The notes below the pieces were generated by a model. It saw nothing but the letters and a program-made list of their open reading frames with translations. It was not told the origin of the DNA and made no database searches. From Roseburia_C sp900315735 (GTDB taxonomy: Bacteria > Bacillota > Clostridia > Lachnospirales > Lachnospiraceae), in NCBI GenBank assembly GCA_052118425.1, contig JBQKHF010000019.1: a stretch of DNA of 60,347 bases; one strand, 5' to 3'. Made by a program: the position numbers and the translations under genes. Shown here piece by piece: positions 17,445 through 24,893 of the stretch (position 1 is its first letter; each line of letters starts with the position of its first letter).

Positions 17445-17577
17445 AAATAGTGCAAAATGTTTACTGCACATTTACAATTCATTCATAAATGTTGTGTATA
17501 ATACATAATATAGTTGAAGGAAATGAACGGATTTAGTAAAATATATACATAATTCTATCATACAGGAGGAAAGGCTT

Positions 17578-19671
17578 ATGGAAGTATTTACAACGGACAG
17601 AATCAGAAACGTCGTGCTTTTAGGACATGGTGGAGCGGGAAAGACCAGTCTGGTGGAAGCAATGGCATATTTATCCGGCATGACAACTCGTATGGGAAAG
17701 ATTTCAGACGGAAATACTATCAGTGATTTTGATAAAGAAGAAATCAAGAGACAGTTTTCCATCCATACTTCGGTTGTTCCGATTATCTGGGATAATACCA
17801 AGATTAATTTCCTGGATACACCTGGATATTTCGACTTTGTCGGTGAAGTGGAAGAAGCAGTCAGTGCCGCAGATGCAGCAATTATCGTAGTATCCGGCAA
17901 GAACGGAATTGAAGTCGGCACAAAGAAAGCCTGGGATATCTGTGAGAAATACAATCTTCCGAGAATGATATTTGTTACAGAGATGGATATTGATAATGCA
18001 AGCTTCCGTCAGGTAGTAGAAGATTTACAGCAGTTATATGGCAAACGGATTGCACCATTCCATCTGCCGATTCGTGAAAATGAAAAATTTGTCGGTTATA
18101 TCAATGTGGTTCGTAAGAGTGCCCAGAGATGGAATGATAAGGGCGAAGTCGTAGAATGTGAGATTCCGGAATACAGCCAGAACAACCTTGGAATCTGTAC
18201 GGATGCCCTGATGGAAGCGGTAGCAGAAACCAGTGAAGAATTTATGGAGCGGTATTTTAATGGTGATGAATTCTCAGAAAACGAAATCCGTCAGGCACTT
18301 CGTGTCAATGTGGCGGATGCCAGCATGGTTCCGGTTTCCATGGGGTCCAGCATTCTTGCACAGGGTATGTATACATTGTTAGATGACATTGTAAAATACT
18401 TCCCTAGCCCGGATAAACGTTCCTGCACCGGAATTAATGCCAAGAGCAATGAAGTATATTCCGCAGATTATGATTTTTCCAAACCAAAATCAGCATATAT
18501 TTTCAAAACAATTGTAGATCCGTTTATCGGAAAGTATTCTCTGATCAAAGTAAATTCCGGTGTGTTAAAAACCGATGATTTACTCTTTAATCACCACCGG
18601 GATACGGAAGGCAAGATTGGAAAACTCTATGTAATGTGCGGAAGCAAACCACAGGAAGTACCGGAGCTTCATGCCGGAGATATCGGAGCATTAGCAAAGC
18701 TTTCCGGAGCTATGACAACCGATTCCCTTTCCACAAGAGCCAATCCGATACTTTTTATCCGAACAAGCATTTCCGAGCCGTATACCGGCATGCGGTATAA
18801 AGCAAAGAATAAGGGGGATGAAGATAAAATTTCCCAGGCACTGCAGAAAATCATGCAGGAAGACTTAACCATTAAGACAGTGAATGACAGTGCCAACCAT
18901 CAGACGCTTATTTATGGTATCGGAGAACAGCAGCTGGAGGTCCTGGTAGAAACCTTAAAGAATAAGTATAAAGTTGAGATTGAACTGAGCCGTCCGAAGG
19001 TTGCATTCCGTGAAACCATCCGCGGAACATCCGATGTGGAATATAAATATAAGAAACAGTCCGGCGGACATGGACAGTATGGACATGTAAAAATGCGTTT
19101 TTCACCATCCGGCAATCTTGAGGAAGCTTATGAATTTTCACAGGAAGTAGTCGGCGGAGCTGTTCCGAAGAATTTCTTCCCGGCAGTAGAAAAAGGACTT
19201 CAGGAAGGTGTACAGAAAGGACCATTGGCAGCATATCCTGTACTTGGTATTAAGGCAGTGCTTTATGACGGTTCTTATCATGCAGTAGATTCTTCGGAAA
19301 TGGCATTTAAGGTTGCTGCAAGAGAAGCCTTAAAGAAAGGAATCTTAGAAGCAAAGCCAGTGCTTTTAGAGCCGATTGCCAGCCTTAAGATTACATTACC
19401 GGATGCTTATACCGGAGACGTAATGGGAGACCTGAATAAAAAGCGCGCAAGAGTCCTTGGCATGACACCGGATAACAAAGGAAATACCGAGATTTTGGCG
19501 GATATCCCTTATATCGAATTATATGGCTATGGCACAAGACTTCGTTCCATGACCCAGGGAAGCGGAGATTTCTCCTACCAGTTTGCAAGATACGAACAGG
19601 CACCGGAGGAAGTAGCGAAGGTACAAACGGAAGAGCGGGCATCCAAGCTTGCTTCGGAAGATGATAAATAA
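17578..19671 (+). CDS. Elongation factor G-like GTPase (divergent paralog)
   Basis: A 697-residue protein with full EF-G architecture: GTPase domain (1-270), beta barrel (about 300-390), domains III-V to the C-terminus, including the domain IV segment SGGHGQYGHVKM near 495. G1 is intact (GHGGAGKTS, 16-24). G3 is DTPGYFDF (80-87), with tyrosine where EF-G and EF-Tu have the catalytic histidine, and G4 is TEMD (134-137) instead of NKxD. The switch I region has KRQFSI instead of the usual ERGITI. Such EF-G-like proteins are known beside canonical FusA in Clostridia, so this is not the main translocase. The function is unknown; possible roles are a ribosome-bound factor with altered hydrolysis or nucleotide preference. 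It has a strong AGGAGG site and is not linked to rpsL, rpsG or tuf. Confidence 0.85.
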   Translation: MEVFTTDRIRNVVLLGHGGAGKTSLVEAMAYLSGMTTRMGKISDGNTISDFDKEEIKRQFSIHTSVVPIIWDNTKINFLDTPGYFDFVGEVEEAVSAADAAIIVVSGKNGIEVGTKKAWDICEKYNLPRMIFVTEMDIDNASFRQVVEDLQQLYGKRIAPFHLPIRENEKFVGYINVVRKSAQRWNDKGEVVECEIPEYSQNNLGICTDALMEAVAETSEEFMERYFNGDEFSENEIRQALRVNVADASMVPVSMGSSILAQGMYTLLDDIVKYFPSPDKRSCTGINAKSNEVYSADYDFSKPKSAYIFKTIVDPFIGKYSLIKVNSGVLKTDDLLFNHHRDTEGKIGKLYVMCGSKPQEVPELHAGDIGALAKLSGAMTTDSLSTRANPILFIRTSISEPYTGMRYKAKNKGDEDKISQALQKIMQEDLTIKTVNDSANHQTLIYGIGEQQLEVLVETLKNKYKVEIELSRPKVAFRETIRGTSDVEYKYKKQSGGHGQYGHVKMRFSPSGNLEEAYEFSQEVVGGAVPKNFFPAVEKGLQEGVQKGPLAAYPVLGIKAVLYDGSYHAVDSSEMAFKVAAREALKKGILEAKPVLLEPIASLKITLPDAYTGDVMGDLNKKRARVLGMTPDNKGNTEILADIPYIELYGYGTRLRSMTQGSGDFSYQFARYEQAPEEVAKVQTEERASKLASEDDK

Positions 19672-19730
19672 AATAATGAGAAAAAATATCTGTTAAAACA
19701 AACAGATAACGAAAGAGAGGTGATGGTGAC

Positions 19731-21032
19731 ATGGGAAAGAAAAGAACATTTTTTGCAATTGTTTTGATTATTGCGTTGTTTTTCGATAATTCGCAGTTCT
19801 CAGAAGCAAAAGCACTTCGTTCTCTGCCAATCACCACCTCTCTTTATTACAGCATGGAACCGGAAGATGCCAATGTATTAAAAGAAGATTATGACATCAC
19901 CTATTACTTAAATGGTGGAATTCCTTCTTCTGATTTAACTTACAATTATATTATAGAAGAGCTTCCGCTGACTCTTGATATACCGGAAAAGCCTGGATAT
20001 AATTTCGCCGGCTGGTATACCGAGAGCAGTTACCAGAATAAGATTACGGAGATAAACATTGATAATTTCGGTGATTTGTCCTTGTATGCAAAATGGACCA
20101 AGAAGATTGATTCTGCTTACAGTGTGGAAATGTATCCTTATTCCACAGCATCACAGGTAAGCGGTAACGACAGGATGTTAAAGGATTGCGGATTCAGCTT
20201 TGCCTATGATGTAAATATTCCGGGAATGCCATCCACCAGAGAACAGGATTATGCACAGAATATGACTTCCACGGACAACCAGTGTCCGCAGGGCATCTGT
20301 ATTACGGAAGATTATTATATGATTACAGCATATAATACGGATGATTCAGAAAGCCTTGGAGCACTTTACATCTTTGACAAAGAGACCGGAGAATATATGG
20401 TTACTCTTGGCATGAAAAAGAACAGCCATCTTGGAGGACTTACCTACGATGGAAGAAATGTCTGGATCTGCCATTCGGACACGAGGTCTTTGGAGCGGCT
20501 TAGTTACAGTTATATAAAAAAGATTGCAGAGTCCAAACCGAAGATTTTTGTGGATGCCACCGGAATGTTTGAAGAATACCGTGTAGCGAATATGCCATCC
20601 TGCATTACCTGGCATGATGGAATTCTCTGGGTAGCAACACACAATGCCTTATTCAAATCCATTATGATTTCTTATAAATATCAGGATGGAGAACTGATGG
20701 AACAGCAGCGCTACCAGATACCGGAAAAGGTGCAGGGAATTGCTTTTGATGAACAGGACAGAGTGTATTTAAGCACATCCTATGGAAGAAGCAATTCATC
20801 CTATTTAAAGATTTACCAGAATGTAGATGCAATGGATACAAAGCCGCGGACACCGGAACTTAAGGTAGAAATGCCACCATGTTCCGAAGAAATTAATTAT
20901 GCAGACGGCAATATCTATGTGCTGTTTGAATCGGCAAGCTCGAAATATTTTGAAGGCACAGACGGAAAAGGGAAGAGCATTTGTCCGATAGACCGGATTC
21001 TTACAATTGATACAAATACCATTTTTCCTTGA
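19731..21032 (+). CDS. Secreted protein with InlB B-repeat and probable beta-propeller region
   Basis: A 433-residue exported protein. A signal peptide of about 26 residues (Lys-rich start, then a hydrophobic FFAIVLIIALFF core) leads to one InlB/Listeria-Bacteroides-type repeat at about 55-118, recognised by YYLNGG, KPGYNFAGWYTE and a closing LYAKW. The rest (about 150-433) contains repeating short strands such as GICITEDYYMITAYN, GLTYDGRNVWICHS, GILWVATHNALF and GIAFDEQDRVYLST, which suggest a six- or seven-bladed propeller. No LPxTG anchor or transmembrane C-terminus is seen. Its ligand is unknown. It begins 60 bases after the EF-G-like gene, and its stop overlaps the leuS promoter. Confidence 0.75.
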   Translation: MGKKRTFFAIVLIIALFFDNSQFSEAKALRSLPITTSLYYSMEPEDANVLKEDYDITYYLNGGIPSSDLTYNYIIEELPLTLDIPEKPGYNFAGWYTESSYQNKITEINIDNFGDLSLYAKWTKKIDSAYSVEMYPYSTASQVSGNDRMLKDCGFSFAYDVNIPGMPSTREQDYAQNMTSTDNQCPQGICITEDYYMITAYNTDDSESLGALYIFDKETGEYMVTLGMKKNSHLGGLTYDGRNVWICHSDTRSLERLSYSYIKKIAESKPKIFVDATGMFEEYRVANMPSCITWHDGILWVATHNALFKSIMISYKYQDGELMEQQRYQIPEKVQGIAFDEQDRVYLSTSYGRSNSSYLKIYQNVDAMDTKPRTPELKVEMPPCSEEINYADGNIYVLFESASSKYFEGTDGKGKSICPIDRILTIDTNTIFP

Positions 21033-21056
21033 CAAATTGAGGGCATGTGATAGAAT
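21029..21056 (+). promoter_or_regulatory. Sigma-A promoter of leuS
   Basis: TTGACA at 21029-21034, a 16-base spacer, then TAGAAT at 21051-21056, with TG one base upstream of the -10. The -35 overlaps the stop codon of the InlB-repeat gene, and the -10 lies in the left arm of the adjacent inverted repeat. Confidence 0.6.
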
Positions 21057-21100
21057 TTTATGAGTATAAGTCTCTAAAAAGGCATTCTATCAGCATGTCC
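21041..21100 (+). promoter_or_regulatory. Inverted repeat in the leuS 5' region (terminator or operator)
   Basis: GGGCATGTGATAGAAT at 21041-21056 pairs with ATTCTATCAGCATGTCC at 21084-21100, with one wobble and one bulge and a 27-base loop. TTATTTTATGG follows the right arm, a weak U tract. It may terminate the upstream transcript, act as an operator or attenuate leuS. No T-box sequence is present. Confidence 0.5.
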
Positions 21101-21143
21101 TTATTTTATGGACGGAAGCTGTTTAAATTAGGAGGAATTGAAG

Positions 21144-23564
21144 ATGTCACAAACAACAGTACCGTATAATCACAGAGCGGTAGAGCAGAAATGGCGTAAA
21201 GTCTGGGAAGATAAGCCAATTAACGTAAATAATGGCAAGAAGCCGAAATACTATTGTCTGGATATGTTTCCATACCCATCCGGAAACGGACTCCATGTAG
21301 GTCACTGGAGAGGCTATGTAATATCTGATGTATGGAGCCGCTATAAGCTTATGCATGGATATTATGTCATTCACCCGATGGGATGGGATGCATTTGGTCT
21401 TCCGGCAGAGAACTACGCAATTAAGATGGGTGTTCATCCGGAAAAATCTACCGCTGAAAATATCAGGAATATCAAGCGTCAGATTCAGGAAATTGCTGCA
21501 ATCTATGACTGGGATATGGAAGTAAATACCACCGATCCTGAATTCTACAAATGGACACAGTGGATTTTTGTAAAAATGTTTAAAGCTGGACTTGCTTATG
21601 AGAAAGAGATGCCAATTAACTGGTGTCCATCCTGTAAGACTGGTCTTGCCAATGAAGAAGTTGTAAATGGTAAATGTGAGCGTTGTGGTGCTGATGTTAC
21701 CAAGAAGAACTTAAAGCAGTGGATGCTTAAGATTACCAAATATGCTGACCGTCTTCTTGCAGACCTTGATAAGCTTGACTGGCCGGAAAAGGTTAAGAAA
21801 ATGCAGACTGACTGGATTGGTAAGAGTAATGGAGCAGAAGTCAACTTTAAGGTGGATGGAAGCGATAAAGAGATTACTGTTTATACCACAAGACCGGATA
21901 CTCTTCACGGAGCAACCTTCATGGTACTTGCACCGGAGCATGCTTTGGCAAAAGAGCTTGCAACTGATGAGACAAGAACTGCAGTAGAGGATTATATCTA
22001 TCAGTCATCCCTGAAATCTTCTGTAGATCGTTTGCAGGATAAAGAAAAGACGGGTGTATTTACCGGTTCTTATGCAATCAATCCGCTGAATGGTGCAAAG
22101 GTTCCAATCTGGCTTTCTGATTATGTATTAGCTGATTATGGTACCGGAGCAATTATGTGTGTTCCTGCACATGATGACCGTGACTTTGAATTTGCAAAGA
22201 AATTCAATATTCCAATCATCCAGGTTATTGCCAAAGATGGTAAGGAAATTGAAAATATGACCGAAGCTTATACCGAAGCAAAAGGTATTATGATTAATTC
22301 TGGTGACTGGAATGGAATGGAGTCATCTGTTCTTAAGAAAGAAGCTCCGGAAATGATTGAAAAGATGGGCTTTGGTAAGAAGACAACCAACTATAAATTG
22401 AGAGACTGGGTATTCTCCCGCCAGCGTTACTGGGGCGAGCCAATCCCAATCGTACACTGCCCGGATTGTGGAGCAGTTCCGGTTCCGGAAGAAGAGCTTC
22501 CATTACTGTTACCTGAGGTTGAATCCTATCAGCCGACAGGTACCGGAGAGTCACCATTAGCAGATATTCCTGAATGGGTAAATACCACATGTCCTTGCTG
22601 TGGTAAGCCTGCAAAACGTGAAACCAACACCATGCCTCAGTGGGCAGGTTCATCCTGGTATTTCTTACGTTATGTAGATAACAAGAATAAAGATGAATTA
22701 GTAAGCCGCGAGAAAGCAGATAAATACCTTCCGGTTGATATGTATATCGGTGGTGTAGAGCATGCAGTACTGCATCTTCTGTATTCCCGTTTCTATACCA
22801 AATTCTTATATGATATCGGAGTAATTGACTTTGATGAGCCATTCACCAAGCTGTTTAATCAGGGTATGATTACCGGTAAGAATGGTATCAAGATGAGTAA
22901 ATCCAAAGGAAATGTCGTTTCACCGGATGATCTGGTTCGTGACTACGGCTGTGACTCCTTAAGATTATATGAGCTGTTTGTTGGACCACCAGAATTAGAT
23001 TCTGAGTGGGATGACCGTGGAATCGATGGCGTATACCGTTTCATCACCAGATTCTGGAATCTTGTAATGAGCCAGAAGGATGCAGATGTTGCTGAGACCA
23101 AAGAACTGGTTAAGATTCGTCATAAACTGGTATATGATATTACCCAGAGACTGGAAAGCTTCAGCTTAAATACTGTAATTTCAGGATTCATGGAATACAA
23201 CAACAAACTGATTGACCTTTCCAAGAAGGGTGGCGTAGATAAGAAGACTCTTGAGACTTACGTTCTTCTTCTTGCTCCGTTTGCACCACATATTGCAGAA
23301 GAACTGTGGAGCGAGCTTGGTCATGACACATCTGTATTTGCAGAGAAATGGCCGGAGTATGATAAAGAAGCTATGGAAGATGATGAAGTTGAAATTGCAG
23401 TACAGATTAACGGCAAGACCAAAAGCGTTGTCAGCATTGCAAAAGATGCTTCCAAAGAGGATGCGCTTGCTGCAGGAAAAGCTGCAATTGCAGATAAGCT
23501 TACCGGCAATGTAATCAAAGAGATTTATGTTCCGGGCAAAATCATTAATATTGTAATGAAATAA
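21144..23564 (+). CDS. leuS: Leucine-tRNA ligase
   Basis: A class I synthetase of 806 residues charging tRNA-Leu. The HIGH motif appears as HVGH at 51-54 after PYPSGNGL, a zinc-type Cys cluster (CPSC, CERC) lies near 165-185, the CP1 editing domain is at about 220-410, and KMSKS is at 583-587. A C-terminal anticodon-binding and appended domain completes it. The start at 21144 follows AGGAGGA; an in-frame TTG two codons earlier is less well placed. Confidence 0.96.
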   Translation: MSQTTVPYNHRAVEQKWRKVWEDKPINVNNGKKPKYYCLDMFPYPSGNGLHVGHWRGYVISDVWSRYKLMHGYYVIHPMGWDAFGLPAENYAIKMGVHPEKSTAENIRNIKRQIQEIAAIYDWDMEVNTTDPEFYKWTQWIFVKMFKAGLAYEKEMPINWCPSCKTGLANEEVVNGKCERCGADVTKKNLKQWMLKITKYADRLLADLDKLDWPEKVKKMQTDWIGKSNGAEVNFKVDGSDKEITVYTTRPDTLHGATFMVLAPEHALAKELATDETRTAVEDYIYQSSLKSSVDRLQDKEKTGVFTGSYAINPLNGAKVPIWLSDYVLADYGTGAIMCVPAHDDRDFEFAKKFNIPIIQVIAKDGKEIENMTEAYTEAKGIMINSGDWNGMESSVLKKEAPEMIEKMGFGKKTTNYKLRDWVFSRQRYWGEPIPIVHCPDCGAVPVPEEELPLLLPEVESYQPTGTGESPLADIPEWVNTTCPCCGKPAKRETNTMPQWAGSSWYFLRYVDNKNKDELVSREKADKYLPVDMYIGGVEHAVLHLLYSRFYTKFLYDIGVIDFDEPFTKLFNQGMITGKNGIKMSKSKGNVVSPDDLVRDYGCDSLRLYELFVGPPELDSEWDDRGIDGVYRFITRFWNLVMSQKDADVAETKELVKIRHKLVYDITQRLESFSLNTVISGFMEYNNKLIDLSKKGGVDKKTLETYVLLLAPFAPHIAEELWSELGHDTSVFAEKWPEYDKEAMEDDEVEIAVQINGKTKSVVSIAKDASKEDALAAGKAAIADKLTGNVIKEIYVPGKIINIVMK

Positions 23565-23593
23565 GCAACGATAAAATCAAAACAGATATTTCA

Positions 23594-23629
23594 AAAACGA
23601 GGATATGCAAAATGCATATCCTCGTTTGC
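23594..23629. terminator. Bidirectional intrinsic terminator
   Basis: AAACGAGGATATGCA pairs perfectly with TGCATATCCTCGTTT, with a loop of three bases. It separates leuS from the convergent small gene that ends at 23641. Confidence 0.85.
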
Positions 23630-23640
23630 GTTATAAGCGC

Positions 23641-23931
23641 CTATTTTTTCCTTTTCTGTAACATCTGCATCATCTGCAGCATTTTATCGGTTTTTGCCCG
23701 TTCTGCTTCGGACATATTCTGTTTTAGCAATTCGATTAACAGAGTCGTTTCGGTATTCGAAAATGTCATGCCGTTCTGCTTGGCATTGTTGGCAGCATTC
23801 ATGACGGTAGAAGCCATGGATTTAGCATCCTTTGCATCGGTGTTATTGGATGCAAAGTCCATAAGAAACTGTAACTTTTCCGGTGAAATATCGTTTAAGG
23901 CAGGATTGCCTTTCAAAAAGTCTAAATTCAT
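23641..23931 (-). CDS. Small helical protein of unknown function
   Basis: A 96-residue protein without signal peptide or membrane segment. Predicted to be almost wholly helical, with a Met-rich C-terminal stretch (DKMLQMMQMLQKRKK) and Asn/Ala-rich middle. It has a good ribosome-binding site (GGAGG) before the ATG. It lies 64 bases downstream of another small unknown gene on the same strand, and both are about 100 residues and hydrophilic, so they probably form a two-gene unit. No known motif was recognised. Confidence 0.65.
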   Translation of the reverse strand: MNLDFLKGNPALNDISPEKLQFLMDFASNNTDAKDAKSMASTVMNAANNAKQNGMTFSNTETTLLIELLKQNMSEAERAKTDKMLQMMQMLQKRKK

Positions 23932-23995
23932 AAAATCCTCCGTTCTTAAAAATTTGGCTGGGAACCATAAAATAACAAATTATAAAGTGGTGAAC

Positions 23996-24325
23996 TCAGG
24001 AAAACAAGGTATCATAAGCGGACAGCACCTGATACATATTTAAAAAGTTATCAATATTTTCTTTTTCACTGGGTGTACATTGCTCGCTGATGTCGGTAAG
24101 CATCTGAAACATCCGCTCCTGTGGAGACTGGTTGTTGACTTCCTGAATCGTAAGGGCGTCATTGGAAAAAAGCTGGGCTGTTTTTTGAAGTTCCATATAT
24201 TTGATGAGAAGCGCAAAGGGACGCTGCTGACCGGCGGAAAGATATGGAATCATGGTTTTCATAATCTGTAACTGGTGACTCTGCAACTGTGAGTCGAAGA
24301 AGGTTGGTTTATAATCAGAATCCAT
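23996..24325 (-). CDS. Small helical protein of unknown function, partner of the next gene
   Basis: A 109-residue soluble protein rich in Gln, with helices QSHQLQIMKTMIPYL and PFALLIKYMELQKTAQLF. An AAAGGATT ribosome-binding site is placed 6 bases before the ATG. The acidic C-terminal half ends in YQVLSAYDTLFS. I do not recognise the family. The arrangement with the 96-residue gene downstream suggests that they act together; sporulation or a structural role is possible but nothing shows it directly. Confidence 0.65.
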   Translation of the reverse strand: MDSDYKPTFFDSQLQSHQLQIMKTMIPYLSAGQQRPFALLIKYMELQKTAQLFSNDALTIQEVNNQSPQERMFQMLTDISEQCTPSEKENIDNFLNMYQVLSAYDTLFS

Positions 24326-24436
24326 AAATAATCCTTTTTCTTTTAAATTATGATAGAACAGCGGAAAATATAACTTTAGCGCATATAATAAAATGTAGAA
24401 CCTTTTTATAGAAACAGGAAAGGATTTGGCACCAGC

Positions 24437-24577
24437 ATGGGAAAATTAATCATTGATGGAAATGAAGTATATGAAATAGATGAAGAATGCATGAAGAAAA
24501 AGGAAGCGGAAAAGAAGAAGCGGATTGCACCGGCAAAAGGCAGCCAACGATATGGCATGAAAAAGGGACCTCGTTAA
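24437..24577 (+). CDS. 46-residue basic small protein
   Basis: A short frame starting ATG at 24437 and ending TAA at 24575-24577. It begins MGKLIIDGNEVYEIDEECM, followed by a lysine-rich tail (KKKEAEKKKR) and ends RYGMKKGPR. The N-terminus reads like a small beta hairpin; the tail could bind nucleic acid. An AGGAAAGGA stretch lies upstream but at a long distance (about 11-19 bases before the ATG), and a TATAAT at 24384-24389 could be its -10 element. I believe similar short proteins occur in Lachnospiraceae, but the function is unknown. The stop codon sits in the loop of the terminator hairpin. Confidence 0.6.
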   Translation: MGKLIIDGNEVYEIDEECMKKKEAEKKKRIAPAKGSQRYGMKKGPR

Positions 24578-24592
24578 GAGGTCCCCCTTTTG
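24562..24592. terminator. Bidirectional intrinsic terminator overlapping a stop codon
   Basis: GGGACCTC at 24565-24572 and GAGGTCCC at 24578-24585 with loop GTTAA, with T residues to the right and, on the minus strand, TTTTT to the left. It serves the 46-residue gene and the convergent cysteine-rich gene. Confidence 0.85.
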
Positions 24593-24600
24593 CAGATAAA

Positions 24601-24828
24601 TTAGCATCCGCAACCGTTGTTGTTAAATCCGAAGCTGTCACCACAGCCGCCGCAGAAGAGCAACAGTAAAATAATCCAGATACAGCTGTCGTTGCCGCAT
24701 CCATTGCCACATCCACCGAATCCATTGTTGCCACAGCAGGAGAGTAACAGGATAATCCAGATTAAAGAACAGCAGTTATTTCCCTCGTTACATCCACATC
24801 CGCAGCCAGTAGCAGCTAAATCACTCAT
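24601..24828 (-). CDS. Cysteine- and glycine-rich protein (chorion class high-cysteine HCB type)
   Basis: A 75-residue protein, about one fifth cysteine, rich in Gly and Asn. Two similar units, each a hydrophobic IWIILLL core followed by Cys-Gly-Asn-rich sequence, begin near residues 22 and 48, and the ends are CGCGC-type. Such proteins are often annotated as chorion class high-cysteine HCB protein in Lachnospiraceae and resemble small spore-coat or crust proteins by composition; metal binding or disulfide cross-linking is plausible but unproven. The start at ATG 24828 has a GGAGG site just upstream; an in-frame upstream start would contain that site. Confidence 0.75.
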   Translation of the reverse strand: MSDLAATGCGCGCNEGNNCCSLIWIILLLSCCGNNGFGGCGNGCGNDSCIWIILLLLFCGGCGDSFGFNNNGCGC

Positions 24829-24893
24829 TTTCAAATCCTCCAAAATTTATCTTACACTTCATAATATGGAGGAAGTAAAAATGTGTGACTAAA

